Source: Bog-159 sp035602155 (GTDB lineage Bacteria; Acidobacteriota; Terriglobia; Bryobacterales; Bryobacteraceae). From it: a stretch of DNA of 64,000 bases. The notes beneath the pieces are model-generated. The model was not told where the DNA came from. It did not search any database and saw only the letters and a list, made by a program, of their open reading frames with translations. Below, piece by piece: positions 1 to 9,073 of the stretch. The position numbers and the translations under genes are program-made. Position 1 is the stretch's first letter; each line of letters opens with the position of its first letter. Where the stretch lies: positions 1 through 64,000 of the forward strand of contig DATNMW010000269.1 in the NCBI GenBank assembly GCA_035602155.1, written 5' to 3'.

Positions 1-1
1 G

Positions 2-211
2 AAGCTGGCGCCTTTCCGCCAGAATTACCGGCATCATGCCACCGGCGAAACCAACGGCGACTCGCACTTGAAGAGCTTGTTGGTGCACCACCAGGTGATC
101 GTGCCGGTGACCAAGGGCAAGCTGGATTTCGGACCCTGGCAGCAGATTTATTACGCCGAGTTCGACGGGCAGAGGTCCAAGCGCGTCATCATTAAAGTAA
201 TGGGTGAGTGA
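2..211 (+). CDS. YjbQ/UPF0047 family protein, C-terminal part
   Basis: Only the last 69 residues lie in the window; the gene begins upstream. The reading frame carries the typical end of the YjbQ (UPF0047) family: a G-D-S-H-L-K segment, then VPVTKGKLDFGPWQQIYYAE and a final E-F-D-G-Q-R stretch. Members are small soluble proteins; some show thiamine-phosphate synthase side activity in the literature, but the physiological role is unsettled. The stop codon TGA is at 209-211 and runs straight into a short tandem repeat. No downstream partner is obvious, since the next gene starts about 70 bases later. Confidence 0.85.
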   Translation, partial: KLAPFRQNYRHHATGETNGDSHLKSLLVHHQVIVPVTKGKLDFGPWQQIYYAEFDGQRSKRVIIKVMGE

Positions 212-214
212 GCG

Positions 215-250
215 ACCGATTGAGTGACCGATTGAGTGACCGATTGAGTG
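215..250. repeat. 12-bp tandem repeat, three copies
   Basis: Three exact head-to-tail copies of ACCGATTGAGTG fill the gap just after the YjbQ stop codon. A partial degenerate copy (GAGTGAGCG) precedes them. The array is a multiple of 3 and ends at the possible upstream GTG of the next gene, so slippage would only change spacer length. Confidence 0.95.
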
Positions 251-283
251 AAAGGAGAGCCGCGCAGACGGCATTTACCGGTT

Positions 284-2323
284 ATGAGACGAACCTTCTG
301 TTTGGCGGGCGCCCTGGCGCTCGGCGCGATGGCGGCGGAAGTGCCGGTGCGGCAAGTGGTGCTTTACAAGCACGGTGTGGGTTTCTTCGAGCGCGCCGGC
401 GAACTCGCGCCCGGCGAATCGGCGCGCCTGGATTTCAAGGCCTCTGAGATGGACGATGTGCTCAAATCGCTCACGATCGAAGAAAAAGGCGGTGGCAAAA
501 TCTCGGGATTGCGCTACGATTCGAGCGAGCCGCTGGCGCACAAGCTGGCGGATTTCCCCTTTCAGCTTGGCACGGCGCAGCCGTTGAGCGGGGTGCTGGA
601 CCAGCTTAAGGGCGCGCAAATCGACTTGAAATTCGCGAATGAAGCCGTGACGGGCGCGATCGTGGCCGCGCGCCTGGTGCCCGGAGACGACAAGCGCCCC
701 GAGCGTGAGCAGATCACGCTGCTGATGGATGCGGGCGATCTGCGCAACTTCGACCTGGTCGCGGCGGCCGGCATTCGCTTCGTGGACGCCCGGCTGCAGG
801 CGCAGTTCAAGGATTACCTGGCGGCCCTGACCGAAGCGCGCTCCAAGGAAAAGCGCAGTGTCTATATCGACTCGACCGATTCCAAACGGCGGGAAATATT
901 GGCCAGTTACATGGTGCCAACGCCGGTTTGGAAATCCAGCTACCGGCTGATCTTTGGGGAAGGCGCGCAACCTACGCTCGAGGGATGGGCGATCGTGGAC
1001 AACACCACCGGCGAAGATTGGAACAAGGTGGATCTGTCACTCGTGTCGGGACGGCCCATTTCGTTTATCAGCCGGCTGTATGAACCACGCTACGTCGCGC
1101 GGCAGTCGGCGGAACTGCCGGAAGACAGCGGGTCGGCCCCAGTGGTGTATGAAGGAGCGGTGGAAACGGAGGCGGACACCATCAATGGCCAGCCCGCGCC
1201 GCCTCCCCCGCCGGCGATGGCTGCGCCGGCTCCCCTGGCAGCCAGGAAGGCCAGGGCAATGGGAGGGATTGCGGGCGGTGCGATGAACGGGCGCGATTTC
1301 GCGCAGATGGTCGAAGTGGGACAGGCAGCCCCTTCCACCATCTCGGCAGCCGCGGCCGGCCGCGAACTGGGCGAGTTATTCGAATACCACATCCCCGCGC
1401 CCGTCACGGTGCGCCGCAACGAATCCGCCATGCTGCCCTTCCTGCAACAAAAAGTCGACACCCGCAAACTGTTGATTTACTCCGACCAGTTGTCCACGCA
1501 TCCCATGGACGCCGCCGAGATTTCGAATTCCACCGGTAAGACGCTGGATGGCGGTCCCATCACCGTCTACGACGCGGGCGCCTACGCGGGCGAAGCGTTG
1601 ATGGAAACGGTCAAGACCGGCGACAAACGGCTGATCGGTTACGGCGTCGACCTGGGCACGCGCATCACCACGCAGTGGGACAGCAAGGCCGAACAGATTC
1701 GCGAGATCCACGCGCGCCGCGGTATTCTGACCACCCGCAACGCCGTTGTGGAGACCCGCACTTACACCATCCGCAACGTGGACCAGAAGGCTAAGACCCT
1801 GGTGATCGAACATGCCGCGCGCCCGGATTACAACCTGCTGGACCGCAAACCTTCCGAGAAAACCAGCAACGCTTACCGCTTCGAGGTGAAGCTGGCGGCG
1901 GGTGCGACCGAAAAGTTCCCGGTCGTCGAAGAGCACGTCTATGAGAGAGCTTTTACCATTACCGATCTCACGCCCGACGTGTTATTCACTTATGTGCGCA
2001 ACAAGGATTTCAGCGACGCCACGCGCAAGCAGCTCGAACATATCGCCAACTTGAAAGAGCAGATTGCAGCCGCCGGCCGCGAGATACAGAGTCTCGATAG
2101 CCAGATCAACGATGTGATAGCCGACCAGGAACGCCTGCGCCGGAACATCGCCAGCCTCAACCAGGTCAACGGCCAGCAGCAGCAGGTGCAGACCTATGCG
2201 CAGCGGCTGGCCACCCAGGAATCGCAGCTTGCTGCGCTACGCGACCGCCGCGCGGATCTGGAGAAGAAGCACGCGGCGCTGGAGGTGGAAGTGAGCAATT
2301 CGATCGAGGCCATGGTGTTTTGA
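284..2323 (+). CDS. DUF4139 domain protein, exported
   Basis: A 679-residue protein with a clear signal peptide (MRRTFCLAGALALGAMAA). Right after cleavage comes the segment VRQVVLYKHGVGFFER, characteristic of the DUF4139 family that is common in acidobacteria. A proline/alanine-rich linker lies near residues 305-330. The end (about 575-670) is rich in Glu, Gln, Leu and Arg and should form a coiled coil, as in related mucoidy-inhibitor-like proteins. A GTG at 248 would extend the protein by 12 residues, but the ATG at 284 puts the signal peptide at the very N-terminus. The function is unknown; a cell-envelope location is inferred from the signal peptide. Confidence 0.8.
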   Translation: MRRTFCLAGALALGAMAAEVPVRQVVLYKHGVGFFERAGELAPGESARLDFKASEMDDVLKSLTIEEKGGGKISGLRYDSSEPLAHKLADFPFQLGTAQPLSGVLDQLKGAQIDLKFANEAVTGAIVAARLVPGDDKRPEREQITLLMDAGDLRNFDLVAAAGIRFVDARLQAQFKDYLAALTEARSKEKRSVYIDSTDSKRREILASYMVPTPVWKSSYRLIFGEGAQPTLEGWAIVDNTTGEDWNKVDLSLVSGRPISFISRLYEPRYVARQSAELPEDSGSAPVVYEGAVETEADTINGQPAPPPPPAMAAPAPLAARKARAMGGIAGGAMNGRDFAQMVEVGQAAPSTISAAAAGRELGELFEYHIPAPVTVRRNESAMLPFLQQKVDTRKLLIYSDQLSTHPMDAAEISNSTGKTLDGGPITVYDAGAYAGEALMETVKTGDKRLIGYGVDLGTRITTQWDSKAEQIREIHARRGILTTRNAVVETRTYTIRNVDQKAKTLVIEHAARPDYNLLDRKPSEKTSNAYRFEVKLAAGATEKFPVVEEHVYERAFTITDLTPDVLFTYVRNKDFSDATRKQLEHIANLKEQIAAAGREIQSLDSQINDVIADQERLRRNIASLNQVNGQQQQVQTYAQRLATQESQLAALRDRRADLEKKHAALEVEVSNSIEAMVF

Positions 2324-2448
2324 GGCCTGCGAATGAAAGCAGAAGCCCTTTACACGACATGGGGATATCACTAACTTGATTAGGCAACGGCCGCGTCAGG
2401 CTGCAGATCGCACGGGTGAAGGCGCGACTAGGCGATGGAAGGACGAAT

Positions 2449-3177
2449 ATGCAAGATGATTCAGCCAACGCAGGACAAATTGAGCGAGAGCAGTTAACGC
2501 GCGAAGTGGAAGAAGAGTTGAGACGCCAAAAACTTAGAGACGAGATCGTCGCCACGTTAAGGGGAAATAGCTGGACGGCTCGGCTAGCACATTTCTCCGG
2601 GCACCCAGCGTTCATCGTGTTTGTAAGCTTTGCCCTGAGCGGTCTCATTGGAGGGAAGCTCACCGAACGTTGGCAGAGCCGCGAATGGAATCGACAACAG
2701 CTACAGCAGAATAGGCTTCATCTCATCGAAGATGCTTACGCAATTCGAGACGCCATTATAAAAGCGATCGCAACGCACAACGCTGCGATTCGAAGCGTTC
2801 CTTGGGCGCTTGAGCTCCAACCAAAGATGTCCGAAGAAAGCCGAAACAAACTTGGGCTGAACCTGCAAGAAGACCAACGCGAGTGGGACGCTGAATCTCA
2901 GGTACTGCAGCATAAGCTCCACATCTACGCCGCCGACCATCCAGACGTGGTACACCCAGACGTAATAATAGGTTTTGATGCTTTCATCCGGAAGCGCGCC
3001 CATACTACTTATCCTCAAATAGAAGCGAGCGTGTACTACGGCGTTAAACAAGTAGCTAACGCAAGCCAATGGAACGAGCACACCTACACGCTACTAGCGG
3101 AAGAATCGACATCGCTGGATGAGCTGATATCGCGTATGACGAAGGAAATTGAGGAATCCTATTCAAAAGTTTGGTGA
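2449..3177 (+). CDS. hypothetical protein with one membrane segment
   Basis: A 242-residue protein I do not recognise. The first 45 residues are strongly charged and helical (EREQLTREVEEELRRQK), one hydrophobic segment follows (FIVFVSFALSGLIGG, about 55-69), and the remaining 170 residues are soluble and mostly helical. The ATG at 2449 is preferred over the upstream GTG at 2416 because a GGAAGGA motif sits six bases before it. Codon use is less GC-biased than in its neighbours, which hints at acquisition. It is probably a membrane-anchored protein with a large soluble domain; no partner is visible. Confidence 0.6.
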   Translation: MQDDSANAGQIEREQLTREVEEELRRQKLRDEIVATLRGNSWTARLAHFSGHPAFIVFVSFALSGLIGGKLTERWQSREWNRQQLQQNRLHLIEDAYAIRDAIIKAIATHNAAIRSVPWALELQPKMSEESRNKLGLNLQEDQREWDAESQVLQHKLHIYAADHPDVVHPDVIIGFDAFIRKRAHTTYPQIEASVYYGVKQVANASQWNEHTYTLLAEESTSLDELISRMTKEIEESYSKVW

Positions 3178-3182
3178 CGAAA

Positions 3183-3827
3183 TTAAATCGGAGGCGGTGG
3201 ATACTTCTTACTTCCGACCGCTTCCGGCTTCTGATTTCTGTTCCGCCGCCAATACGACCAAAGCATCCATCCCAGCGCCGCCGTGGCGAGCAGCGCCAGG
3301 ATCATCCAGGAGAAATCGCCCAAAGCCGCATCCAGTTCCATCACCCGGTCGCTGAAGACCCAACCCAGGACGATGTACAGGACCGCGCCGAGCGTCTCGC
3401 CCAGCACGTCCCACAATAGAAAGTGCATCCACGGATATTCCGCGATACCGCTGGTGAAATTAATTAGCGAACCCAGCGGTGTCACCAGCCAGCGGCTCAG
3501 GAAGACGCCCATTCCTCCCCAGCGCCGCGCGTGCGCTTCGGCCTTCGCGATCCGCTCGGGTCCGCCCAGCATGCCTCCAAACCGGGAAACCAACGCTGTG
3601 CCGCCCCACCGGCCGATGGCGTATCCGATTTGATCGCCGATCACCGAACCCGAGCTGGCCAACGCGATCGCCAACCACATCGGCATGAGCCCCTGCGCCA
3701 CCAGCGAGCCCGTAACGATCAGCAGCAAGCTGACCGGCAAAGGCACGCCTATGGACGCAATCGTCACCACGCTAAACAGCACCGGAGAACCATATTGCGA
3801 GAGCGCCGCCAGAATCTCTTCGCGCAT
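3183..3827 (-). CDS. DedA family integral membrane protein
   Basis: 214 residues with several hydrophobic segments and the DedA/SNARE-associated (VTT) pattern: a Pro-rich first hairpin (GVPLPVSLLLIVTGSLVAQG), then GDQIGYAIGRWGG, then the charged stretch FLSRWLVTPLGSLINFTSG. DedA proteins are polytopic inner-membrane transporters; some flip undecaprenyl phosphate or phospholipids. The start ATG overlaps the stop of the upstream small gene by one base (TGATG), so the two genes are probably translated together. The length matches the family. Confidence 0.85.
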   Translation of the reverse strand: MREEILAALSQYGSPVLFSVVTIASIGVPLPVSLLLIVTGSLVAQGLMPMWLAIALASSGSVIGDQIGYAIGRWGGTALVSRFGGMLGGPERIAKAEAHARRWGGMGVFLSRWLVTPLGSLINFTSGIAEYPWMHFLLWDVLGETLGAVLYIVLGWVFSDRVMELDAALGDFSWMILALLATAALGWMLWSYWRRNRNQKPEAVGSKKYPPPPI

Positions 3828-4183
3828 CAGGGCGTCTTGCCCCCAGGAACTTCCGGAGCGGCATGCGTATGGCCCGCACTGGCCAAGGCACGCTCCAGAT
3901 CCCGCACCACATCCTCCACGGGCCGGCGTTCTTCGCGCGCGATGGTCCGCAACGGCCGCCGGTCATGCGGCTGTGGTTCCAGCCCGATGGCGTGGAAGAG
4001 CATACCGGAAGGCACGTGGTGGGTGTGCGCGATGAACGGGACGCTCATCCAGGGGCGGATCGGCTCATTCTCCCACTGCAGGCGGCGGGCGTGCCGCCCG
4101 GCCCGAAACGCGAAAATGAAGGTCCCGGCAATGGCCACGCAAAAGGCCACCGCCAGAATGAGTAACCGGGATGGCCGCTGCAC
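3827..4183 (-). CDS. hypothetical membrane-anchored protein
   Basis: A 118-residue protein with one N-terminal hydrophobic segment (LLILAVAFCVAIAGTFIFAF) followed by a polar tail rich in Arg and His (including IAHTHHVPSG). Its stop overlaps the start of the DedA gene, so it is the first gene of a two-gene unit. I recognise no family. The His cluster could bind metal, but that is speculation. Confidence 0.6.
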   Translation of the reverse strand: MQRPSRLLILAVAFCVAIAGTFIFAFRAGRHARRLQWENEPIRPWMSVPFIAHTHHVPSGMLFHAIGLEPQPHDRRPLRTIAREERRPVEDVVRDLERALASAGHTHAAPEVPGGKTP

Positions 4184-4219
4184 GATTCCATCATAACCGG
4201 AGCGCCCGCGCGATAGAAT

Positions 4220-4891
4220 GTGCTTGTGACCAAGCGCATTCTCCCACTGACCCTCGCCGCGGCCGGTTGTCTAGCGCTCGGCGCCGCACCGCAAGCCGCG
4301 CCGGAATGGCGCCAATTGTTCAACGGGCACGATCTCACCGGCTGGCAGCACGTCGGACCCGGCTCCATGACCGTCGAAGATGGACTCATCCGAACGCACG
4401 GCGGCATGGGCCTGCTATGGTGGACGGGCGGCAAGGTCTCCGACTCGGTGATCCGGGTGGTCTATAAAATGCGCGACCACAACGACAACTCCGGCGTCTT
4501 TATCCGCATTCCCATCGAGCCGCGCGAGGAATGGATGCCGGTACATTACGGCTACGAAGTGCAGATCGATAACGAGCCTGAGAAATCCCACGAAACGGCC
4601 TATCACGCGACCGGAACGCTGTATTCCCAAACCAAGGCCTTAGCGCGGCCCGGTAAGCCCGGCCCGGAGTGGAACACCATGGAGATCGCGCTGGACGGGC
4701 CGCACACCATCGTGCGCTTGAACGGCATCAAGGTGACCGATTACACGGAGGGCCAACCCGTGGGTCCCCGGTCGTTCAGTTTCGAGCCGCAAAGGGGACC
4801 GCGTCCGCTGGAAGGTTATATCGGCCTCCAGAATCACAGCGACAACGATATCGTCTTCTTCAGAGAAGTCGCCGTCAGGCCGTTGAAGTAG
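4220..4891 (+). CDS. 3-keto-disaccharide hydrolase (DUF1080) family protein, exported
   Basis: 223 residues with an N-terminal signal peptide (TKRILPLTLAAAGCLALGAA) and one DUF1080 beta-sandwich domain. Diagnostic segments are WRQLFNGHDLTGWQHVG near residue 30, the NSGVFIRIP strand near 92 and the ending GYIGLQNHSDNDIVFFREV. These proteins, numerous in acidobacteria and planctomycetes, act on oxidised sugars or glycosides in the periplasm. The start is GTG at 4220 or 4226. The 3' end overlaps the convergent crotonase gene by 17 bases. Confidence 0.85.
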   Translation: MLVTKRILPLTLAAAGCLALGAAPQAAPEWRQLFNGHDLTGWQHVGPGSMTVEDGLIRTHGGMGLLWWTGGKVSDSVIRVVYKMRDHNDNSGVFIRIPIEPREEWMPVHYGYEVQIDNEPEKSHETAYHATGTLYSQTKALARPGKPGPEWNTMEIALDGPHTIVRLNGIKVTDYTEGQPVGPRSFSFEPQRGPRPLEGYIGLQNHSDNDIVFFREVAVRPLK

Positions 4892-5672
4892 TATCGCCCG
4901 ATCCGTGCCGCCCTGCGCCATCCGCGAACTTCCGCGCGCCCGCCGACGCTTCGCCGCTGCCTAATACGGCCAGGCCACGCCGGAACTCGTTGCGCATGGC
5001 GGCTTCAGTGGAGAGATCCCACTGCTCGTAGCACGAGAGCCGGTCGGACCGCATGCACGTCTGCGGGAAGCCGGCCAAAGTCCGCGCCAGTTTCAAAGCG
5101 CCTTCCAATGCATGGCCGCGTTCCACCAGCCGGCTGGCCAGCCCCATCCGCACCGCTTCTTCCCCCGAGACGCCGCGCCCGGTCAGGATCAGGTCCAGCG
5201 CCTGGCTTTGCCCGATCAGGCGCGGCAGCCGAATGGTGCCCAAGTCGATCAACGGCACACCGAAGCGCCGGCAGTAGACGCCCAGCGTGGCGTCGCGCGC
5301 CACCACGCGCAGATCGCACCACAGCGCCAGTTCCAGACCTCCCGCCACGGCGTATCCCTCAATAGCGGCGATTACCGGCTTCGAAAGGAGCATGCGCGTT
5401 GGCCCCATGGGACCGTGGCCCACTTCGCTCAGCGCGTTGGGCTGGCCGGCCGCGATAGCCTTCAGGTCCGCCCCGGCGCAGAAGGCTCCGCCCGCGCCGG
5501 TCAGTACGGCCGCGTGCAGCGCTTCGTCGGTATCGAAGGATCGGAATGCGTCGGCCAGCGCGGCGGCGGTGGCGGCATCCACGGCGTTGCGCGCCTGCGG
5601 CCGGGTGATGGTCACGGTTAGAATGGAATCGCGGCGGTCGATCTCTACGGATGGCATTTGCCCATGGTACAA
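4875..5672 (-). CDS. enoyl-CoA hydratase/isomerase (crotonase) family protein
   Basis: 265 residues of a single crotonase domain. The first oxyanion-hole loop (GAFCAGADLKAI, about 65-76) and the second (AIEGYAVAGGLELAL, about 105-119) are intact. The catalytic position equivalent to Glu164 of rat hydratase falls in FGVPLIDLGTIRLPRL, where no Glu aligns well, so the exact reaction is open. ATG codons at 5672 and 5657 are both possible starts; the second gives a more usual N-terminus (MPSVEIDRRD). No acyl-CoA genes flank it, so the substrate cannot be inferred. Confidence 0.85.
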   Translation of the reverse strand: MYHGQMPSVEIDRRDSILTVTITRPQARNAVDAATAAALADAFRSFDTDEALHAAVLTGAGGAFCAGADLKAIAAGQPNALSEVGHGPMGPTRMLLSKPVIAAIEGYAVAGGLELALWCDLRVVARDATLGVYCRRFGVPLIDLGTIRLPRLIGQSQALDLILTGRGVSGEEAVRMGLASRLVERGHALEGALKLARTLAGFPQTCMRSDRLSCYEQWDLSTEAAMRNEFRRGLAVLGSGEASAGARKFADGAGRHGSGDTTSTA

Positions 5673-5702
5673 CTTGACTTATGAAAACCTATAGGGCCGG
5701 CC

Positions 5703-5720
5703 GCGGGCGAAACCGCCCGC
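5703..5720. repeat. GC-rich hairpin, REP-like
   Basis: A perfect 7-bp stem (GCGGGCG/CGCCCGC) with an AAAC loop lies upstream of the crotonase gene, followed by CCCAG. A very similar unit (GCGGGC...GCCCGCCCCA) lies at 62704-62724. Both adjoin a CTATAG string. They look like members of a dispersed palindromic repeat rather than terminators, since no T-run follows. Confidence 0.5.
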
Positions 5721-5724
5721 CCCA

Positions 5725-5996
5725 GTGTGCCCAGCATGGGCAGATTCTAACGAGATGAAAGGAGCTTGACGGAGTCGATGACGACAACCGTAGCGATGCA
5801 AGGCGAAGCCGAAAGAAGCGCGTAGCAAACTCTCGACCGTAGGAACACGAACCCGGCAGCGAGGCCGGGTGCGGGCGGTAAGCTGGCCCTGAACAGCGAA
5901 GCCCAAAGGTCATCAAGACGCATCAGGTAGAGCCAAGCGGCACGAGCGGAAGATTCCGCACCTTACCTGGGGAGACCTTCCCAGTGGCGAACGCCT
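5725..5996 (+). mobile_element. group II intron remnant (5' part of domain I)
   Basis: The segment begins GTGTGCCCAGCATGGGCAG, which matches the usual 5' end of bacterial group II introns, and continues with motifs typical of domain I: GATGAAAGGAGCTTGACG, CAACCGTAGCGATGCAAGG, GGTAGAGCCAAGCGG and GCACCTTACCTGGGGAGACC. No reverse transcriptase frame and no domain V hairpin follow. The sequence degenerates after about 5990 and reaches tRNA-Cys 150 bases later. I read it as a decayed 5' fragment of an intron inserted beside the tRNA. This is motif recall, not an alignment. Confidence 0.6.
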
Positions 5997-6140
5997 TTTC
6001 GGAGCCGGAAGCTGGAGGCGCGGGCAAGGGCTTACGCCGATTGGCAATCGGCGCGCAGGACACCATCCTCTCGTCATGGCCCGCACCGGCCACCAAATGC
6101 GATGACAACCCGGTCGTGGGGTGGCAGCCAAGACAAGGGT

Positions 6141-6216
<76 letters not shown>

Positions 6217-6260
6217 GTTTGGAACTCTAACTGAAAAATAGCGCGTCGCATGCCCCAAAG

Positions 6261-7991
6261 TCAATTCTGGAGCACGGGCAGCAGCACGTAGGACGGCCGC
6301 CGCGCGTCGTGATAGACCGTCTGCGTGGCCTTGCGCAGTTCAGTGGCGTCGGCGACCGGCTCGCCGGTATTCGGATTGCGGTCGAAGCGCGGAAAGTTGC
6401 TGCTGGATATTTCCATGCGGATGCGATGACCCTTCTGAAACACATTGCCGGTGACGCCGGCGTCGATGGTCAGTTTGCAGATTTCGCCGGGGCGCGCCAG
6501 TTCCGGCTTCTCGAGCGATTTGCGGTAGCGCAGGCGGAGGATGCCGTCGGTCAGGTTTTGCGCGCGCCCGTCCGGAAACACGTCGACCAGCTTGGCGGTG
6601 AAGTCCGTATCGCGGGCGGATGTCGCGGCGTAGAGCACCACGCGCACGGTCCCGACGACCTCCACGTCTCTACGCAGGGGAGCGGTGGTATATACGAGCA
6701 CGTCGCGGCGGTGTTCCACGGGGCGCTGGTCCTTGGGTCCCCAAGGAAAAACCTTCGGATTGCAGCAAGCCGCGCCGCCGGCGGTGGGCACGGGATCTTG
6801 CGGATCGAATACGAACCTGTCGGCCGCAACGGCGAGTGCCGGGCCGATCGGCGGCCCCAGTTCCAGCCGGCCATCGCCGGCGAGCGTGTTGGCGTGGCCG
6901 CGGCTCTCCAGATAGAAGCGTTCCTGTTGCGCGGGCGGGGGCCACTCCCGCGCATCGCGCCAGCGGTTCGCGCCCATCACAAAGACGCGCACGGGCGCTT
7001 GCGAAAGCAGGGGCGTGTCTTTACCTTTCAGAAACTGGTCGAACCACTGCATCTGCATGCCGCGCAACGGCAGGTCCGCATCCGGTCCGAAGTCCGCACC
7101 GTCCAGTTTCGCGGCTTTGTTGTGGGGCCATGGCCCGATCAGGATGCGGTGGACGCCGGAGTTCCGGCGCAGGCGCGCATAAGCGAGCAAGTCGCTCTCG
7201 ACGAAGTTATCGAACCATCCGCCCACTGAAAACACCGGCACGCGGACCTTATCGAGTTGCTCGCGTACGCTGATGGATTTCCAAAACGAATCGTAAGCGG
7301 GATGCGCCACGGCTTCCTGGAACATGCTCGAGGTCTGCCCGGTAGCGGCCACGTCGGAAGTGCGTAGCGGCAAGTGCAGCACGAAGCCGGCGAAATCGGG
7401 ATGGAAGCGCGGAGCGCGCAGGTTCTCCGACATCCACAGCAGGCGTTGGCCCAGTTTCATGGCGCCGCCGGGGGAATAGAACCGGTCGAGGTAATCGTCG
7501 CAGCCGGAGACGGAGGGGAAGATGGCTTTCAGATGCGGGTTGTTGAGCACCGCCACTTTCCACTGCACGATGCCCAGGTAGGAACCGCCCAGCATTCCGA
7601 TTTTGCCATCGGACCAGGGCTGGCGCGCGATCCAGTTGAGGGTATCGTCGCCATCGGCGGGCTCCTGTTCGAGGGGCCGGAAGACGCCCTCCGATGCATA
7701 CCGTCCGCGCACATCCTGCACCACCACGGCATAGCCGCGCGCCACGAAGGGCGCGTAAGTCGGCGAGATGGCGGACCCCTTGTTGTAAGGCGTGCGCACC
7801 AGGATAGTGGGATAACGGCCGGGCGCATCGGGGCGGAAGACATTGGCGGAGAGGTGGACGCCGTCGCGCATGGGCACGGCGACGTCGAAGGTGGCGGCGA
7901 ACTGGTCCGGCGCCGCGGACAAGAGCCCCGCGCAGAGCGTTTCGGCACACAATAACGGCACTATTGGCGATAGGCGCACAATGTTTCCCAA
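6261..7991 (-). CDS. CocE/NonD family hydrolase, exported
   Basis: 576 residues with an N-terminal signal-like segment (to about residue 27), an alpha/beta-hydrolase domain and a C-terminal jelly-roll domain (X-Pro dipeptidyl-peptidase C-terminal type, about 350-576). The nucleophile elbow GGSYLG places Ser near 137; the loop ILIGPWPHN carries the likely catalytic His. Members hydrolyse acyl esters or amides such as cocaine, glutaryl-7-ACA or X-Pro peptides; the substrate here is unknown. Its start lies inside the end of the glycosyltransferase gene (31-base overlap), so it is the last gene of the yggS-led run. Confidence 0.85.
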   Translation of the reverse strand: MGNIVRLSPIVPLLCAETLCAGLLSAAPDQFAATFDVAVPMRDGVHLSANVFRPDAPGRYPTILVRTPYNKGSAISPTYAPFVARGYAVVVQDVRGRYASEGVFRPLEQEPADGDDTLNWIARQPWSDGKIGMLGGSYLGIVQWKVAVLNNPHLKAIFPSVSGCDDYLDRFYSPGGAMKLGQRLLWMSENLRAPRFHPDFAGFVLHLPLRTSDVAATGQTSSMFQEAVAHPAYDSFWKSISVREQLDKVRVPVFSVGGWFDNFVESDLLAYARLRRNSGVHRILIGPWPHNKAAKLDGADFGPDADLPLRGMQMQWFDQFLKGKDTPLLSQAPVRVFVMGANRWRDAREWPPPAQQERFYLESRGHANTLAGDGRLELGPPIGPALAVAADRFVFDPQDPVPTAGGAACCNPKVFPWGPKDQRPVEHRRDVLVYTTAPLRRDVEVVGTVRVVLYAATSARDTDFTAKLVDVFPDGRAQNLTDGILRLRYRKSLEKPELARPGEICKLTIDAGVTGNVFQKGHRIRMEISSSNFPRFDRNPNTGEPVADATELRKATQTVYHDARRPSYVLLPVLQN

Positions 7992-9073
7992 TACTGTTCG
8001 GAGACTTGAACGGCCTGGTGACGCTCGACGATGTGCCCGGACGCGCGCAGTCCGATTTCACCCGCACATTCTTTTCTTGATGTTAGCAGAAACATGTGGC
8101 GCCACAGGGAGTCTTCTTCGGCCAAGCCCGGCTGGATGCGCAGGCACGCGGCCGCGGGGTAGCGGGAGTTTTCCTCGGCGTCGGTGAGGAGGACGGGCTT
8201 GGCCACGCCCATCAGGCGGATGGCGACGCCGGAAGTTTCGCCGGCGGCCGGATAACGCAGGTTGACGCAGGCATCCACGGCCAGCGCGGCGCGCCAGAAG
8301 TCGCGCTCGGCGAGAAAGGGGAGGCGCAGGATTCCCGGCTGGGTCAGCAGCGGGGCGGCGGCGCGGGCCAAGTCGGAGGATACAAACGGTCCGGCGATCA
8401 GGAGGCGGGCATCCGAAGCGGCATGGGGGCCGGTTTGGCGCAACCGCCGGAACGCGCGCAGCACGGCGAAGAGACGCTTGGATTCCCGCAGGTAGCCAAA
8501 CACTCCGAAGAGGAACGCATGTGTCGGGACATCCAGGCGCCGGCGCATGCGGACGACTTCCCAGCCGGGCGGCAGCTCGGGCGGGGCGAAGAGATGCGGA
8601 ATCTCGATGACATGGGCGCCGGGCGCATGCTGGCGGACCATGCGGGCGGCGGCCGGGTTATGCACCACCACCGCGCGCGAGCGTTCCGCGACGCGCTTCA
8701 GCATGGGGTAGTCGAAATAGCGGCGGTCGAAGCCGGAGCTGGCGCGGGTGCGCCACAAATCCTCGGCCAGCGCGCGATGCCATGCACCGTAGTTGTAGAC
8801 GAACTCGTGGATGTAGGCGGCGCGATCGAGGGATCCCAGGAGGAAATGATGCAGGACGGCATCGTGCAGCACCACCACGCCGGGTTGCGCCAGCGCTTGG
8901 CGGTAGATCCGGCGATGCAGTTGATTGTTGCCCAGGTGATAGAGCGCGACATCGGCGTGGCGCGCATGCGACTCCACAGTGCCATAGCGGCGGAGGGCCG
9001 CGAGGAGCGCCGCCGCATAATCGGCCACGCCGGTGCGTGCGGGGGGCAGAGGCGCGTAGTAGGCGACTTTCAC
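7961..9073 (-). CDS. glycosyltransferase, GT4-like
   Basis: 370 residues starting with GTG and the Rossmann opening KVAYYAPLPPARTGVADYA, typical of GT-B glycosyltransferases that act on sugar nucleotides at the cytoplasmic face of the membrane. The second half has the donor-side pattern (FGVFGYLRESKRLFAVLRAF, then LLIAGPF, then a YPAAGETSG segment in place of the usual E-x7-E motif). The GTG overlaps the yggS stop by four bases (GTGA), indicating translational coupling. Acceptor and product are unknown; a surface polysaccharide role is possible. Confidence 0.8.
   Translation of the reverse strand: MKVAYYAPLPPARTGVADYAAALLAALRRYGTVESHARHADVALYHLGNNQLHRRIYRQALAQPGVVVLHDAVLHHFLLGSLDRAAYIHEFVYNYGAWHRALAEDLWRTRASSGFDRRYFDYPMLKRVAERSRAVVVHNPAAARMVRQHAPGAHVIEIPHLFAPPELPPGWEVVRMRRRLDVPTHAFLFGVFGYLRESKRLFAVLRAFRRLRQTGPHAASDARLLIAGPFVSSDLARAAAPLLTQPGILRLPFLAERDFWRAALAVDACVNLRYPAAGETSGVAIRLMGVAKPVLLTDAEENSRYPAAACLRIQPGLAEEDSLWRHMFLLTSRKECAGEIGLRASGHIVERHQAVQVSEQYWETLCAYRQ

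Noticed and set aside
215..250. Possible CRISPR-like array
   Set aside because: The units are contiguous 12-bp tandem copies without spacers; no cas genes are present.
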